The notes beneath the pieces are model-generated. The model did no database searches, was not told the DNA's origin, and saw only the letters and a program-made list of their open reading frames with translations. The position numbers were made by a program, and so were the translations under genes. Below, piece by piece: positions 22,300-33,355 of a stretch of DNA of 64,000 nt; within the stretch, counting starts at the first letter, position 1; the number at the start of each line of letters is the position of its first letter. The DNA comes from Pyropia haitanensis (Eukaryota; Rhodophyta; Bangiophyceae; Bangiales; Bangiaceae): contig SDUX01000002.1 in NCBI GenBank assembly GCA_008729055.1, positions 7,169,485 through 7,233,484 on the forward strand, in the 5' to 3' direction.

Positions 22300-23187
22300 C
22301 CGGCCCGCCCCCCCCCCCCCCCCCTGGGTGCGGGCGGCGGCAGCGCGGGACGGCGGGCGTGGTGGGTGCGCGGCGGGTGGCGTCGCACTCTCTTGGCCTC
22401 CGCCCGATGGCCTGTGTGACGGGGAAAGTCTCTTGGGCACCCCTCAGCCATGGTTGCTTCACGCTTCTGTTGCGCTGGCCCAAAAGAAGCAAAGGTGAAG
22501 GTCGTAGGGACACAAAAAAGCCCAGGAAGCGCGTGTCGTAGTCGCCGGGGCAGCAGTTTTCATATACAATGGCCATTGAGTGGCGCAACGAGCGGACACC
22601 GGTGGAGTGATGGAGCCAGTGGGATGGAGGGAGCAAGGTGAGGCTGGCGGTCCATTGCACGTCATTTTGATTGTTTCCCGCGGCTGTCTTGGCAGCGTGT
22701 GTGCTTTTACGTTTGGTGGAGGGGCGGACGACGGGGGGGGGGGCGGTGGGATGGCCGCCGGTGCGGCCAGGGCGGCCGCGTCGCCTGGTGTGGCGGCTAT
22801 CGTTGCCGGCGGGGCGCGGGCGGCCGGCGGCGGCGGTCGTCGGGGCGACGAGGCGGCCACCGCCACGGCGGCTGCCATCCCCGCGTCGGCCGTCGCCGCG
22901 TCGTCGTTGGCCGTGCCGGCGGCGGCCGACGACGACGGCGCCGCGTCGGCGGCAGCGGCGACGGGCGGCCGCGGGGCTGCCCCCGGCAGGGGCGCCGCCC
23001 CAGCCCGCCGCCGTTGGGACCGCTGCCGCCGCTCACTCCCGCCGCTCGAGTGCGGCAGGTGGAAACCCACTGGAGCTGACAGAGCGTCACCTCGCTGCGG
23101 CTGCTGCGGGTGCGGCGGTCGCGGCCGCCGGCGCGTGGGGGGGGGGGCGGGGTGGGCGGGCGGGGCCCGCGCCGGGGGGGGGGGGCG

Positions 23188-23224
<37 letters not shown>

Positions 23225-23314
23225 GGCGCCGTGCCCGCCGGCAGCGCCGCGTTCGCGAGTGCTGCTGCCGCGGGCGGTGGTGCGGGCGGCGGAGGTGGGA
23301 GTTGACGGGGGGGG

Positions 23315-23346
<32 letters not shown>

Positions 23347-23824
23347 CGGCGGCAACGGCAGCGTCGCCGCGGTGCGGGAGACGGAGGGCGGGGGTGCGGG
23401 CGCGCCCGCCGCTGCCGCCCGGGCGGCCGCCACCGGCGGCACACCCCACGCTGCGACCGCCGTGGGGATGCGACCGAACGACACGGGGGTGGCAGCGGCA
23501 AGTGGCAGCGGGAGGGCAACGGGGGGGCGGGGCACGTGCCGTGGGGGGGGCCGCCGCCGCTGAGGCCCGTGCCTGTCGCCTGTACCTAGGCGTGAGGGGG
23601 GGGGATGGGGTCACGGTGGAGGGGGGAGCCGCGGGGAGCCGCGCCGGTTTGAATTTATTTTTTATTTGCTTTAGTGCGTGGCGGGAGTGGCCGCCCGGCG
23701 GCCGGAAAAGAAAATGGGGCACAGGGTGCGCATCCGTGGGGAGTGTTGGGGTTGTGGGGGAGGGGGGGGGGTGGGGAAGGGGGAGGGCGACGCGTGATCC
23801 CCCACGGCGCAGCCGTCGCCCCGT

Positions 23825-23915
23825 CGAGTGTAGCCGTGCGAGTGCCTTGGCGTTGGACCGGTACCGTGACGCGGAGCGGCAGCCGTGGAAGGGGCACCAG
23901 TAGGGGCCGCTCGCG
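23825..23915 (-). other. Possible coding island with CxxxxC-type zinc-finger half
   Basis: One minus-strand frame reads GPYWCPFHGC followed by a basic helix-like stretch ending ARLHSTG. The spacing resembles a C2H2 finger (Cys-x4-Cys .. His), but a second His in the right place is missing. It sits in a longer frame with fairly normal composition on its N-terminal side. No start or exon structure could be set. Confidence 0.2.
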
Positions 23916-26526
23916 GTGGTGAGGCGGCGCACCTTGGTAGGGGCGGCGCCCGTCAGGGAGAGGAGGGGGGGGGGGATGGCTGCGCTGGCAAAAGCGGCGG
24001 CGGCCGCCGCCGCGGTGGTGGCGTCGATCCCATCTCTGTAGCCGACAACACCCCCCCCCCCCCCCTGGGGGACGCGCCCCTGTCCGGCTCGGCGCCCCAC
24101 CTGGCGCGCGCACGTCCCCGCCGCGTAGGCCACGCCGCAGCGAAAGGGGAGGGCAGCTGCAGGGGAAGGACCGCCGGATTCGCGGCTGACAGCGCCAAGA
24201 AGGTCGGCCGACGGGCGGAGGACGCGGAGGGGAAGCCGGCTGCTAGGCCGGCTCTGGCAAGGCTGCCGCCTGGCGCCAGCGGCTGGCGCCGCCACACCCC
24301 CCGCCGAGCCCCTAGCTACCCCCTATCAGCACGCGGCGGCCCGGGCGGCGGCGGTGGCCAGCCTGCCTGCAAGCCCGACCGCCCGCCGCGGTCGGCATTG
24401 GCCGTGGGCAGGCAGGCGGGGGCGCACTAATGTTGGGCTCCCCCCCCCGCTCCCCAGCAGTGCCCCCCTACCCCGGCTCGGCGCTGGGGGCGGTCAGCGG
24501 AAGCAGCAGAAGCGCTCCCCCCTCCCCCGCAGGCTACCTCCCGCTCGGGGGGCCGCCTGCCATCGGCGACGCTGTCGCCACGGCTGGTCGCACGGCCGCT
24601 CCTCCACTGCGGAGCGCGGGCGGCGCGAGGGCGGGGGGGGGCGGGAGGGTCGAAGGGGAGGGACCACCCGTCCACGGCCGACGCGCCGCCGCGAGGAGCG
24701 CCGCGGCCGCGTGCGCCGCGCGGCCGGCCGGCTGCCGCGGCCGCGGTGACGGCGGCGTTGTCGCCCCGCCCTAGGCGTTGGCGGCCACGCCGCCGGCGCT
24801 TGTCGAACCAGCCGCGCCGCCAGTGGACGCCGGCCGCGGCCTTGCCGTCTGCGGCGGCCGCTCCGGCTCCGCCCGCCTGCCCGCCCGCCCGCCCTCAGAC
24901 CTTTCTGCGCCCCCCCCCCACCCCCCCCCCCCCCCCGAACCGTCCCGCACCTCCCCCCCCCACCACCAGTGGAAGCGGCATGCCCGCCACCGACAATGGC
25001 GTCGTCGCCATCCCCCCCCACTAACACGACGCCACCCCCCCGCCGCAAGGCGGCGACCGGCGCGCGCCGTCGGGCCCCCTGCTGCTACTCGCCCCCTCCG
25101 CCAGCGCGTTCAGCGCGGCGGGCGCGGCGCCGCGCGTCGCGCTGCCGCTTTGCTCGTTCCGGCCCATCCGGCCAGCGGGGACCATCCAGAGCACCCGCGG
25201 CACGGCGGCCGAGACGGCCGCCGGCAGCGACCGCGGCGGCGGTGGTGCGAGTGGCAGCGGCCCCTTTCCGTGGCGGCAGCGGCGGCAGCGTCGACGGCTT
25301 TGACGGCGGCAGCGTGACGGACCGGCCGTCCCCCCCCCCCGCGCCGCCGCCGCCTCAGACGCCGTCGCCGGTCGGCGCCGCGGGCGGGCACCTGTTGCCG
25401 GGCGGCGGCTACATTGACGGCGGCGGCAGCGTGTTGACGCTCGGCTTGGCGCTGACCGCCAGCGGTAGCAGCGACCGCGTCAGGGGCGCCGCGACGGTGC
25501 CGGTCGAGCCGTGAACGGCCGAGAGGGCGGGAAATGGGGGGGGTTGGGGGGGGGGGTGGGGCAGTGTGGGCGGGGACCGCCGCTACACCGTGGTGCCGCC
25601 ACTTACCGCTGCCGCCACCGCCACCGCCGCAACCGCCGCCCCGTCAACGGCGAGGACCGCCGGCACGGCGGCTGGGCGGCTGCCGCGGCGGCTGGGCGGC
25701 TGCCGCGGCGGCTCGGCGGCGGCCGCGGCGGCTGGGCGGCGGCGGGGGAGAGGGTGGTTCTGGCCACCGCGGCCACGGCGGCGACGGAGGTGGTCGCGAA
25801 AGTGGCGGCGTCGGTGGGCTGCGGGGGGGGGCGGGGACGGGCGCCGCCCGGCCTCTGCCGTAGCGCTCGCCGCTGCCGCTGCTCGACTGGAACGCCAAAG
25901 GCCCTGGGCGGGAGGGTAGCGCCCGGCCGTCGGCCGAGCGGCCGCCAACGAGTCCGGCGTCGCCGCCCAGCGGGCGGCAAGGGCGTGAGCTAGGGGGGGG
26001 GGGGGGGTGGGGCAGAGGTGGGTAGCGGCCGCTGTGGCCGCCCAACGTTGTGGCTGGTCATGTCGCCCGACGGGAGGGGGGACGCGGACGGGGGGTGCGG
26101 TGGCGGCCGTGGCCGAAGCCAGCCCGCCGCTGTCACCGAGAAACTTGCCGCGACGCGCCTTGTAGCCGCAGCCGCCGCTTACGCCGCTGCCGCTGGCGGC
26201 GCAGGCGGCCGCCGCCGCGGGAGGCGGGCCCGACGGTGGCGGCGGCGGCGACAGCGGCCGCCGCGCCGCCAGCGTCGTCAGCGGCGAGGCCGTGGTGCTC
26301 AAGTGCCGGCCGGTCGCCGTCCCCGGGGTGGCCGGCGTGCGCGCCGAGCGCGCCGGCGGGGCGGGGAGCGGGCCTGCCGCTAATGCTCCGGCCCGTTGCG
26401 CGGCTGGCGGGCTTTTCGAGAAGCGCCGTCAGCGGGAGCGGCGGCGGCGGCGGCAGCAGCAGTGAGGGCGGCGGCGGGGCGTCGCCCGGCGGCTTCCCCG
26501 CGACGGGCGCCGGCAGCGCCGCCGCA

Positions 26527-26558
<32 letters not shown>

Positions 26559-27329
26559 GGGCGGCGGCCGCGCGTCGCCGCCGCCGCCGCCGGCCGCGTC
26601 GCCGCCGCCGCCGCCGGCCGCGTCGACAGCGGCGGCGGCGGCGGCGACATCGTCGGAGCCACCGCCGCGGCCGCCGCGGCCGCTCTGGCCGCCATCCGCA
26701 GCGGCGGCGACGGTAGAGGAAAAGGCGTCAACGGCGGCGGCCGCGGTGGCACCGCGCGTGCCGGCAGTGGCCGGGGAGAAGAGCAGGCCGCCGCCCGCGG
26801 CGGCAACCACCCCCGCGGGCGGCGCGTCCCCGACACGCGAAGCCTCCAGCGGAGACCCAGCCCCCCCCCCGACGGCCGACCCCCCCCCCCGTCCACCCCC
26901 ACCCCGCGCACCGTCCCCCCCCACTCCCCCATACGTCGCGACCACCCGCCGAAGCCCATCCGCGGCTGTAGCAAGCGCGCCCAACCCCCCCCCCCCCCAG
27001 TGGCGCCGCCGCCGCCGCCGCCGGCTGCGCCGCCGCCCCCCCCCCCCCGCTGCGCGTCGGCCGCGACGGCGGCGCCGTCGCGAGCTCCGCCAGCAGCAGC
27101 GGGAGGTCGACGCCGCCGGCCGCGGCGGGCGCGACCGCCGCGGCGACGGCGGGACCGAGGTGGGGGGCGGGGGCGAGCGCCGCGAGCGCCGCTCCGGCCG
27201 CGAGCGCGAGCGCAGCGGCCGTGTCTGCCGTCGCGGGCGGCCACACGCAGCCACCGACGTCGCTGCCGCCCGCGGCGCCGCCACCGCCGCCGCCGCCGCC
27301 GCCACCTCGGCCGACTCCCCGCCGCCACT

Positions 27330-27361
<32 letters not shown>

Positions 27362-27384
27362 GCCGCCCCCCGCCGCCATCCCTC

Positions 27385-28100
27385 CAGCCGCACGGGATCG
27401 GCCGCGGCGGCGCGGCCACGTCGACCGCCTCGACGAGGCGGACGAGGACGGCCGCGCCGCCCGCGCGGGCGATCACCACCGCCGCCTCGGCGTAGACGTC
27501 AAAGACCGCCAGCGCGTCGGCGTACGTGGCCGCAACGCCGGCGGCGGCGGCGCCACCACCACCGCCGACACCGCCGCCACCATACCCACCAGCAGCAGGG
27601 GCAACCCCCCCCCCCCACCGCCGCCGCCCCCACCTCCACCCCCCCGCCGCGGCCACCCGGTCCCCAAGCGCCACCCCTGGCATTACCCTGGTCGCGCCCC
27701 CCCCCCCCCTCCCCACCGCCGCCACCCACACCGCCGCCGCGGCCGCGCCCCCCCGCGCCGCCGACAAAGCCGACCGCGCCGGCACGCTCCCCCCCCCCCC
27801 GCCCCCCCACCCACCGCCAACGGCGGCGCGGCAGCAGCGGCGGCGGCGGCCGCCGCCGCCGCCACCGCCGCCGCCACCGCCGCCACCCCATCCACCGCCC
27901 GCAGCGACCGGGCGGTGGCCTCGAGCAGCGCCGCCGCCGCCGCCGCCGCGCCCGCCCGCGACGCGTCAAACGCCGCCCACACCCGGCCGAGCGGCTCGTC
28001 GGCAGCGGCGGCGGCGGCGGCGGCGGCGGCGGGCCGGGACAGCACCGCCGACAGGCGCGCGATGGCGCGCGCCTCGTCGCGCAGCGGGTCGTCGGGGGGG
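27385..28100 (-). other. Unassigned minus-strand coding islands
   Basis: Two stretches in different minus-strand frames have the composition of real protein rather than triplet noise. One is at about 27880-28100 (DDPLRDEARAIARLSAVL, then DEPLGRVWAAFDASRAG and LLEATARSLRAVDG). The other is at about 27385-27540 (ATYADALAVFDVYAEAAV, then VLVRLVEAVDVA and IPCGW). Both look like amphipathic helices and use TTT for Phe as other genes here do. They are probably exons or frame-shifted parts of one minus-strand gene, interrupted by C/G homopolymers and poly-Ala. The family is not recognised. Confidence 0.35.
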
Positions 28101-28364
28101 GGAGCGCGGGGGGGGGGGGGCGCCGCCCGCGGCCCACCCGCCGCCGGCGCCGGCGCCGCCCAGCCCCGCACCGCCGCCGTCAGCCGCGGCGCCGGCGGCA
28201 GCCGCCGCCGCCGCGGGCGTCCACGCGCGGGCGGCGGCAGCCGACGCGGGCGGCGGGCCGGGGGGGGGGGGGGGGCGCCCGCCGGCGGGGGGGTGGTGGG
28301 GGGGGGGGGGGGGGGGGGGGTGTGGGCGGATGCCGACCTCGCCGCCGCGGTCGAGGTGCCGCCG

Positions 28365-28398
<34 letters not shown>

Positions 28399-29307
28399 CA
28401 AGCGCGAGGCGGACGCGCCCGTGGCGTTTTCAGCTGGGGAGGGGGGGGGGGGGGGAAGCGCCCGCGTCGGGGGCTGTGAGGGTGGGGATGCTGGCCACCC
28501 GCGGCGGCGGCGCGGGGGAGGCGGCGCACCCCGCGCGGTCCACACCTCCCGCGTCGCATCGGCGGCGTCCCTACCCACCCACCCCCCAACCCCCGCCCGT
28601 GCCCTCACAGCCCAGGCACGCCGCAGCCGCCACCGCCGCCAGCTGGCTTCCCCCCCCCCCGCCCACCGCGGCAGCCGCCGTCGTTGCCGGGGTGCCCCCC
28701 GCCGCCGACGGCGCGGCCGCCGCCGCCGCCGCGAGCGGCCTGGCGGCCGACGGTGGCGGCACGGCCGGCGGCGGCGGCGGCGGCGGCGCCCGCGCCGCCC
28801 GCTGCGGGCGCTGCCGCCGGCGCCGCCGCCACTGCCGGCGGGGGTGCCCCCGCCCGCACCCGCACCGCCGCCGCCGCCGCGGCGGGCACGCCCGCCACGG
28901 GCCCCTCCGCACGCACGGCCGGCCGCGGAGTGGGCGGCCGCCGCCGCGGCGGCGGGGCGGTGGCGGCCGCCGGCCGGCCGGTGGCCGCCGCCGCCGCCGC
29001 CGACGGCGTCCCCCCTCGCAACGCCCCGCGAGGCGGCGGCGGCAGCGCCGCCGCCGCCGCCGACGGGGGTGGCGGCGGGCGGTGGCCGCCCGCCGCCATG
29101 GGCCCCGCGACCGAGTATCCAGGTACGAGTACGTCTGGACCCTTCAAGTAACCCCATCGCGGGTTGTGGGTTGCCAACCTTACTTCCATCAATCCATACT
29201 TACTTGCGGCGCTTAACCCTTCCTCGGACGTGGGCTGCTGGCGCCGGCCGGCAAGGGGCGGGACGAGGGCGGGGCGCGGCACAGGGCAATGAGGCGGACG
29301 CGGGTAC

Positions 29308-29475
29308 ACCAAACTTCAACGTGTTCTATGGAACTGTGCGGACTTGAAAAAATCATGAAACAATTCTATTGAACAATTCTTGATAGTTAACCTGGCAACG
29401 ATCAAGTCGAATTGTACTTCTCGCATTCACGCGTGCCACGGCTCACGGATGCCACGGCTCACGAGTAGTACTACT
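29308..29475 (+). repeat. 168-bp direct repeat, copy A
   Basis: AT-rich sequence in a GC-rich setting, from ACCAAACTTCAACGTG to GAGTAGTACTACT. It matches copy B (30236-30403) over the same 168-bp length with about nine mismatches by eye and no gaps. Its 3' end runs into a 30-bp tandem repeat (units start 29447 and 29477, partial at 29507; core GGATGCCAC.GCTCAC.AGTA). Confidence 0.9.
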
Positions 29476-29577
29476 GGGATGCCACCGCTCACCAGTAGTA
29501 CTACTGGGATAGTGCTACTCGTTCGACGTGTTGTGCGAATCGCCTTGAGAATCCTGCAAAATTCGCTGTCGCATGCC

Positions 29578-29640
29578 TGGACTCGAACCCACACCAGTGA
29601 TAATAGGCTCGCGTCCCAAGCACACACGCGTTCTGAGTTT
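29578..29640 (-). other. tRNA-like fragment (B-box and anticodon-arm remnant)
   Basis: On the minus strand a perfect B-box (GGTTCGAGTCC) lies downstream of a TGTG-CTTGGGA-CGCG arm that resembles a tRNA-Pro(TGG) anticodon arm. The T-arm stem does not close, and no acceptor stem or normally spaced A-box was found. It is therefore not a functional tRNA gene. It may be a tRNA-derived SINE remnant lying between the two 168-bp repeats. Confidence 0.3.
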
Positions 29641-30235
29641 TGAATAGGACATTTTAGATGAAACTCGATTAGCCCCCGACGAGCTGTCATATTTTCGTTA
29701 CAGCTTCAAAGGTTCATGACTCTAGTCAATGTCACCCATAAGTACGTACGTTCGCACAAATGTTGGGCTTATCAAGCTGTCTCCTTTATTGATTCGTTCA
29801 TGCTTCAAGGGATTGCCCCTTCCGCGGCTGACTGGAGAAGCAGCCACCGCACGAGCAGCCGTCGACGCTCCCCTTCGGCCAGTAGTGCTGCGAATCGCCG
29901 CACTCCAACCCAGCGGTGACTGATGCTGCCGGCGGGCGCCGGCCCCTCCCGCCCCGGCCTCTCCGGCAGCGGCGGCCGCCGCCCGCCACCAACCCCAACC
30001 CCTGCCGGTTGCCGCTGCCCCCCGCCGCCAGCCGCTAGCGCTATCGACACCCAACTCCCATTGGCCGGCGGCCGCGTGCCGGCCTGTGCGTACTGGCAGC
30101 CGTTACCAGTCCCTTGTGCTTCGGCGCACTGCTGTCCCAGCAGGCAGACGCCCCCAACCGGCGAGTGTCCTCTCCGCAGCATCTACACCAAAACCAGTAT
30201 TTACGTACATGACAAATTGAAAGCCCAAGAGTGGG

Positions 30236-30403
30236 ACCAAACTTCAACGTGTTCTATGAAACTGTGCGGACTTGATAAAATCACAAAACAATTCTATTGA
30301 CCAATTCGTAATAGTTAACCTGGCGACGATCAAGTCGAATTGTACTTCTCGCATTCACGCGTGCCACGGCTCACGGATGCCACGGCTCACGAGTAGTACT
30401 ACT
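30236..30403 (+). repeat. 168-bp direct repeat, copy B
   Basis: Second copy of the AT-rich repeat, about 95 percent identical to copy A and in the same orientation. The 760 bp between the copies contain the tRNA-like fragment and GC-rich sequence but no protein-coding gene. The pair resembles a small terminal-repeat element or a tandem segmental duplication. Copy B ends about 0.6 kb before the TATA box of the Fanzor gene. Confidence 0.9.
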
Positions 30404-31006
30404 CAAGTAAGTCCGAGTAATTGGATCGCACAAAAGTAAGTCGTCCGTAATTTAATACAAGCTGTGCCGCCTTATTCGTCGCCGGCGCCGTCGGCGCCGC
30501 CGCCGCGCCCGTTGCCGTCGCCGCCGACCCCGTTGCCGCCGTTGCCGGCGCCGGCGCCGCTCTTGGCGGCCGCCGCGACCGCCAGCACGGCAGCACTTGC
30601 AGCCTCGCGTAAATTTTGTGACGCTGATCCCCACCCAGACGCCGGTCGGAAGGCGTGAATTACGTTGACCGCCCCCGCCCGGACATCTGACGGACGACCT
30701 CGCCGACAGATCTCCTTGAGCTCCCGACGTCGCCGGTGTTCCTTGTGTTGCGCACGTCGCCAGGGTGACGCCGCTCACCAGACCCCCCCCCCCCCCCCCC
30801 CCCCCTCTTCAACCCCCCCTCCCGCGGCCCCCCCGCCTCAGGTCCACGTGGCGCACGCACAGGCCACCCCCCCCCCCCCTCCCCTTCCACGCAAAATGCG
30901 GATGCCGCGGGGTGGATGAGATCCCCAGATACTGCCGCGCCCGGCGCGTAGCAAGTCCGCCCGCTGAGCCCGCGCGGGGGGCTCCCCCCCGACGCCTGGC
31001 GCCCCC
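30404..31006. other. Region upstream of the Fanzor gene
   Basis: Begins AT-rich (TAAGTCCGAGTAATTGG, then another AAGTAAGTC), then a GC triplet-rich block. In the block a short minus-strand frame encodes Ala/Gly/Asn/Asp repeats ending at about 30475. A C22-type run lies near 30784-30805. If the Fanzor gene is part of a mobile element, its left end should be in this interval. No terminal repeat was recognised. Confidence 0.45.
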
Positions 31007-31013
31007 ATATAAG
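31007..31013 (+). promoter_or_regulatory. TATA-like box of the Fanzor gene
   Basis: ATATAAG within GCCCCCATATAAGCGGGG, an isolated AT-rich heptamer in very GC-rich sequence. It is 113 bp upstream of the chosen ATG, so transcription would start near 31035-31045 with a leader of about 85 nt that contains no other ATG. This is the clearest TATA-type element in the window. Confidence 0.6.
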
Positions 31014-31125
31014 CGGGGCCGCTCCCTGCCGTCCCCGCCCCCCGCCACCACTGGGACGGCAGCACCAGACCGTGCCAAGGAGCACGCGTCCCCCCCACCG
31101 GCTCCCGACGTCCGCGGCGCTTGCA

Positions 31126-33312
31126 ATGGAGCCGGACGAGGAGGAGCCGGGCGCCGGCCCTCAAGACGAAGGACCGCACGGACACGGCGCAGACGCCGAC
31201 GACGCCCTCCCGCCCGGAGATGGCGCCGCGTCGGGCGACGACGCCGACCCGCGGGAGGTGGCCGAGCTGGAGGCCGCCGTGCACCTCAAGCAGGGGCGCC
31301 TCCGCGGGCTGCTGCGCCGCATGGGCGAGGCGCGGGCGCGGCGCCCGCAGCTGCCCGACGGCGCCGCGCTGGACGCGGCCCTCGCCAGAATGACGGCGGC
31401 GGCGGCCGCCGCAGCCGGGGCGCCCCACGAAGCCTCGCCCACCACCGACGGCGCGGTGGCGGCGTCGGGCGCCGCCCTGGAGGCGGCCACCACCCCGGCG
31501 GTGGCGGGCGCGACCGCGTGGGTGGACGCGCACCACCCGTTGGACGACGACGGCCTTTTGGCGCAGCGGGCGCGGCGGGCGGCGTCCCTGATTGGGAGCA
31601 CCTCCCGCGGCATGGCGCGGCGCGTGGCAGAGGTGGAGGACCGCCGCGGGGCGGCGCCCGGCGGCCGCCCCTGCGCCCGCTGCCGCCAGCGGTCTCACAA
31701 GACGGGGGCGGCGACGTGCCCGGCCACGGCGGTGGGCGGCGACAAGAACCCGCACGCGTACGACCGCGGGGAGGACCCCGCCGCGTCCGACCCGTACGCC
31801 TGCCGGGCGACGGGCACGTCGTCGGTGATGGTGCCCGTCGCGGCGGTCCTGCGCACCCTGCCCGCGAGCCCCGACGGAACGGCGCACGCCGTCGTGCGCG
31901 GCGGCTTCCTCGCCACCGCCGAGCACCACACGCAGCTGCACTTCACGCTGACGCTGGTGTGGCTCAACACCGTGCACACCCTCTTTGGCGCCGTCAAGGC
32001 GGACGGGTGGGCGGCGGCGCTGCCCGGCCCCGCCGGCTGGGGCGAGTACTGGAACTGGGTGGCGTACGCGGTCTGCTGCCGTGGCGCACACGGCGGCAGC
32101 CTGCCCGCCGGCGTGAAGTGCGGCAGCTGCGGGCGGGCGCGGGACAACACGTTGTGCGGGCCTGCTGCGCGTCGGCTGTCGGTGTCCTACCCGGCCTTGA
32201 TGGACGCCACGCGTAACGCCATGGACGCGCTCGCGTCTTCCTTTGACGCCGCGTGCCACGACCACCTGCCGCACGGCAACAGCCACGCGCGGTGGCGAGG
32301 GGTGGTGACCACCATCGTCACCCACACGGCGAGGACGGTGGCGGTCGCCACCCGGCGGCTGGCGTGGCGGGTGGCCACAATGGTGGTGGATGCGGCCGAC
32401 GCCCCCGCCTCTGGCGAAGAGCAACGCGGACGGCGCCGCGCCGCGGTCTACGCCGCCGCAAGGAGCTGCCTGGAGCGGGGGAGCGACGCGCCCCACGCGG
32501 CGCACGCGGCCAAGCTGGACGCCCTACCCCCCGACGTGCGTGCGGCGGCGCTCAGGGAGATTGCCGACGCGCGGGTGCGGGCGCAGCCGGCGCCCGTGCA
32601 GGGTACCCCACCGCTGTTCCCCACAGGCGGGGCGCACGTGGTCGCGCGCCGGTGGGCAGAGTACATCCCGTACCTGCTGCACGTGCAGGCGGAGGGGGTG
32701 GTGGACAAGCCCTTCTCGCTGGTGCCTGGCAAGGCCGCCACCCTGCACGGGTATGGCACGGTGACCAAGGCACGCCTGGGCCCGCTCATCCGGCGCGCCT
32801 GGCCCGCACACCGCGAGCTGTACGAGGACGTCCGTCGGCGGGGGGCGGCGGCCATTGCGGGACTCCTGGGGCTGGAAACTGCGCGGTGCACCTCCGGCGC
32901 CGACATCCGCTCCAACGGGGAGGGGGTGGTCTTCACGCTGTCGCGGCCGGCGACGGCCGCCGAGGCCGAGGCCGCGGACGTGGCGGCCGTGACGCGCAAG
33001 GCCAACGGCAGCCGGGTGCAGTCGCGGGTGCAGGGGAGCCCCACCACGCAGCTGGAGAAGCAGGGCTTCCCCATCGCCGCCGTCAAGACCCTCACCGTTG
33101 TGTCGGCAGACCCCGGCAAGGCCACCGTCCTGACGGCCGTCTCGTCTGGGCCGACGGCAGCGGCATGGGGCGACCGCCCGTGGGTGCGCCGCCGCCGGCT
33201 GGCGCGGTCGCGGCTGGTGGCGGCGGACGCGCTCACCCGCGCGGCGCTGGCGCTAGACGCCGTCGTCTGGCGCGCCGCCGCCCTGGCGCCGGCCGAAGCG
33301 GCGGCGGCAGGC

Positions 33313-33355
<43 letters not shown>

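Larger units (their letters stand above)
22300..29307. other. Extreme-GC low-complexity block, gene content unresolved
   Basis: Seven kilobases dominated by GCC/GGC triplet runs and C or G homopolymers of 10-20 nt. All six frames stay open over long distances, so length of a frame means nothing here. Some minus-strand stretches look truly coding (see 27385-28100 and 23825-23915), with Phe, Tyr, Asp and Glu codons and helical patterning. The plus strand between about 26150 and 26400 (a SGEAVVLKCRPVAVPG-like stretch) is also possible. No family was recognised. Frame breaks at homopolymers prevent a reliable gene model. Confidence 0.4.

Noticed and set aside
29578..29640. A functional tRNA gene
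   Set aside because: B-box and an anticodon-like arm are present, but the T-stem does not pair and no acceptor stem exists.
29308..30403. A standard LTR retrotransposon
   Set aside because: Repeat ends are not TG..CA, and no primer-binding site, polypurine tract or reverse-transcriptase sequence was found.
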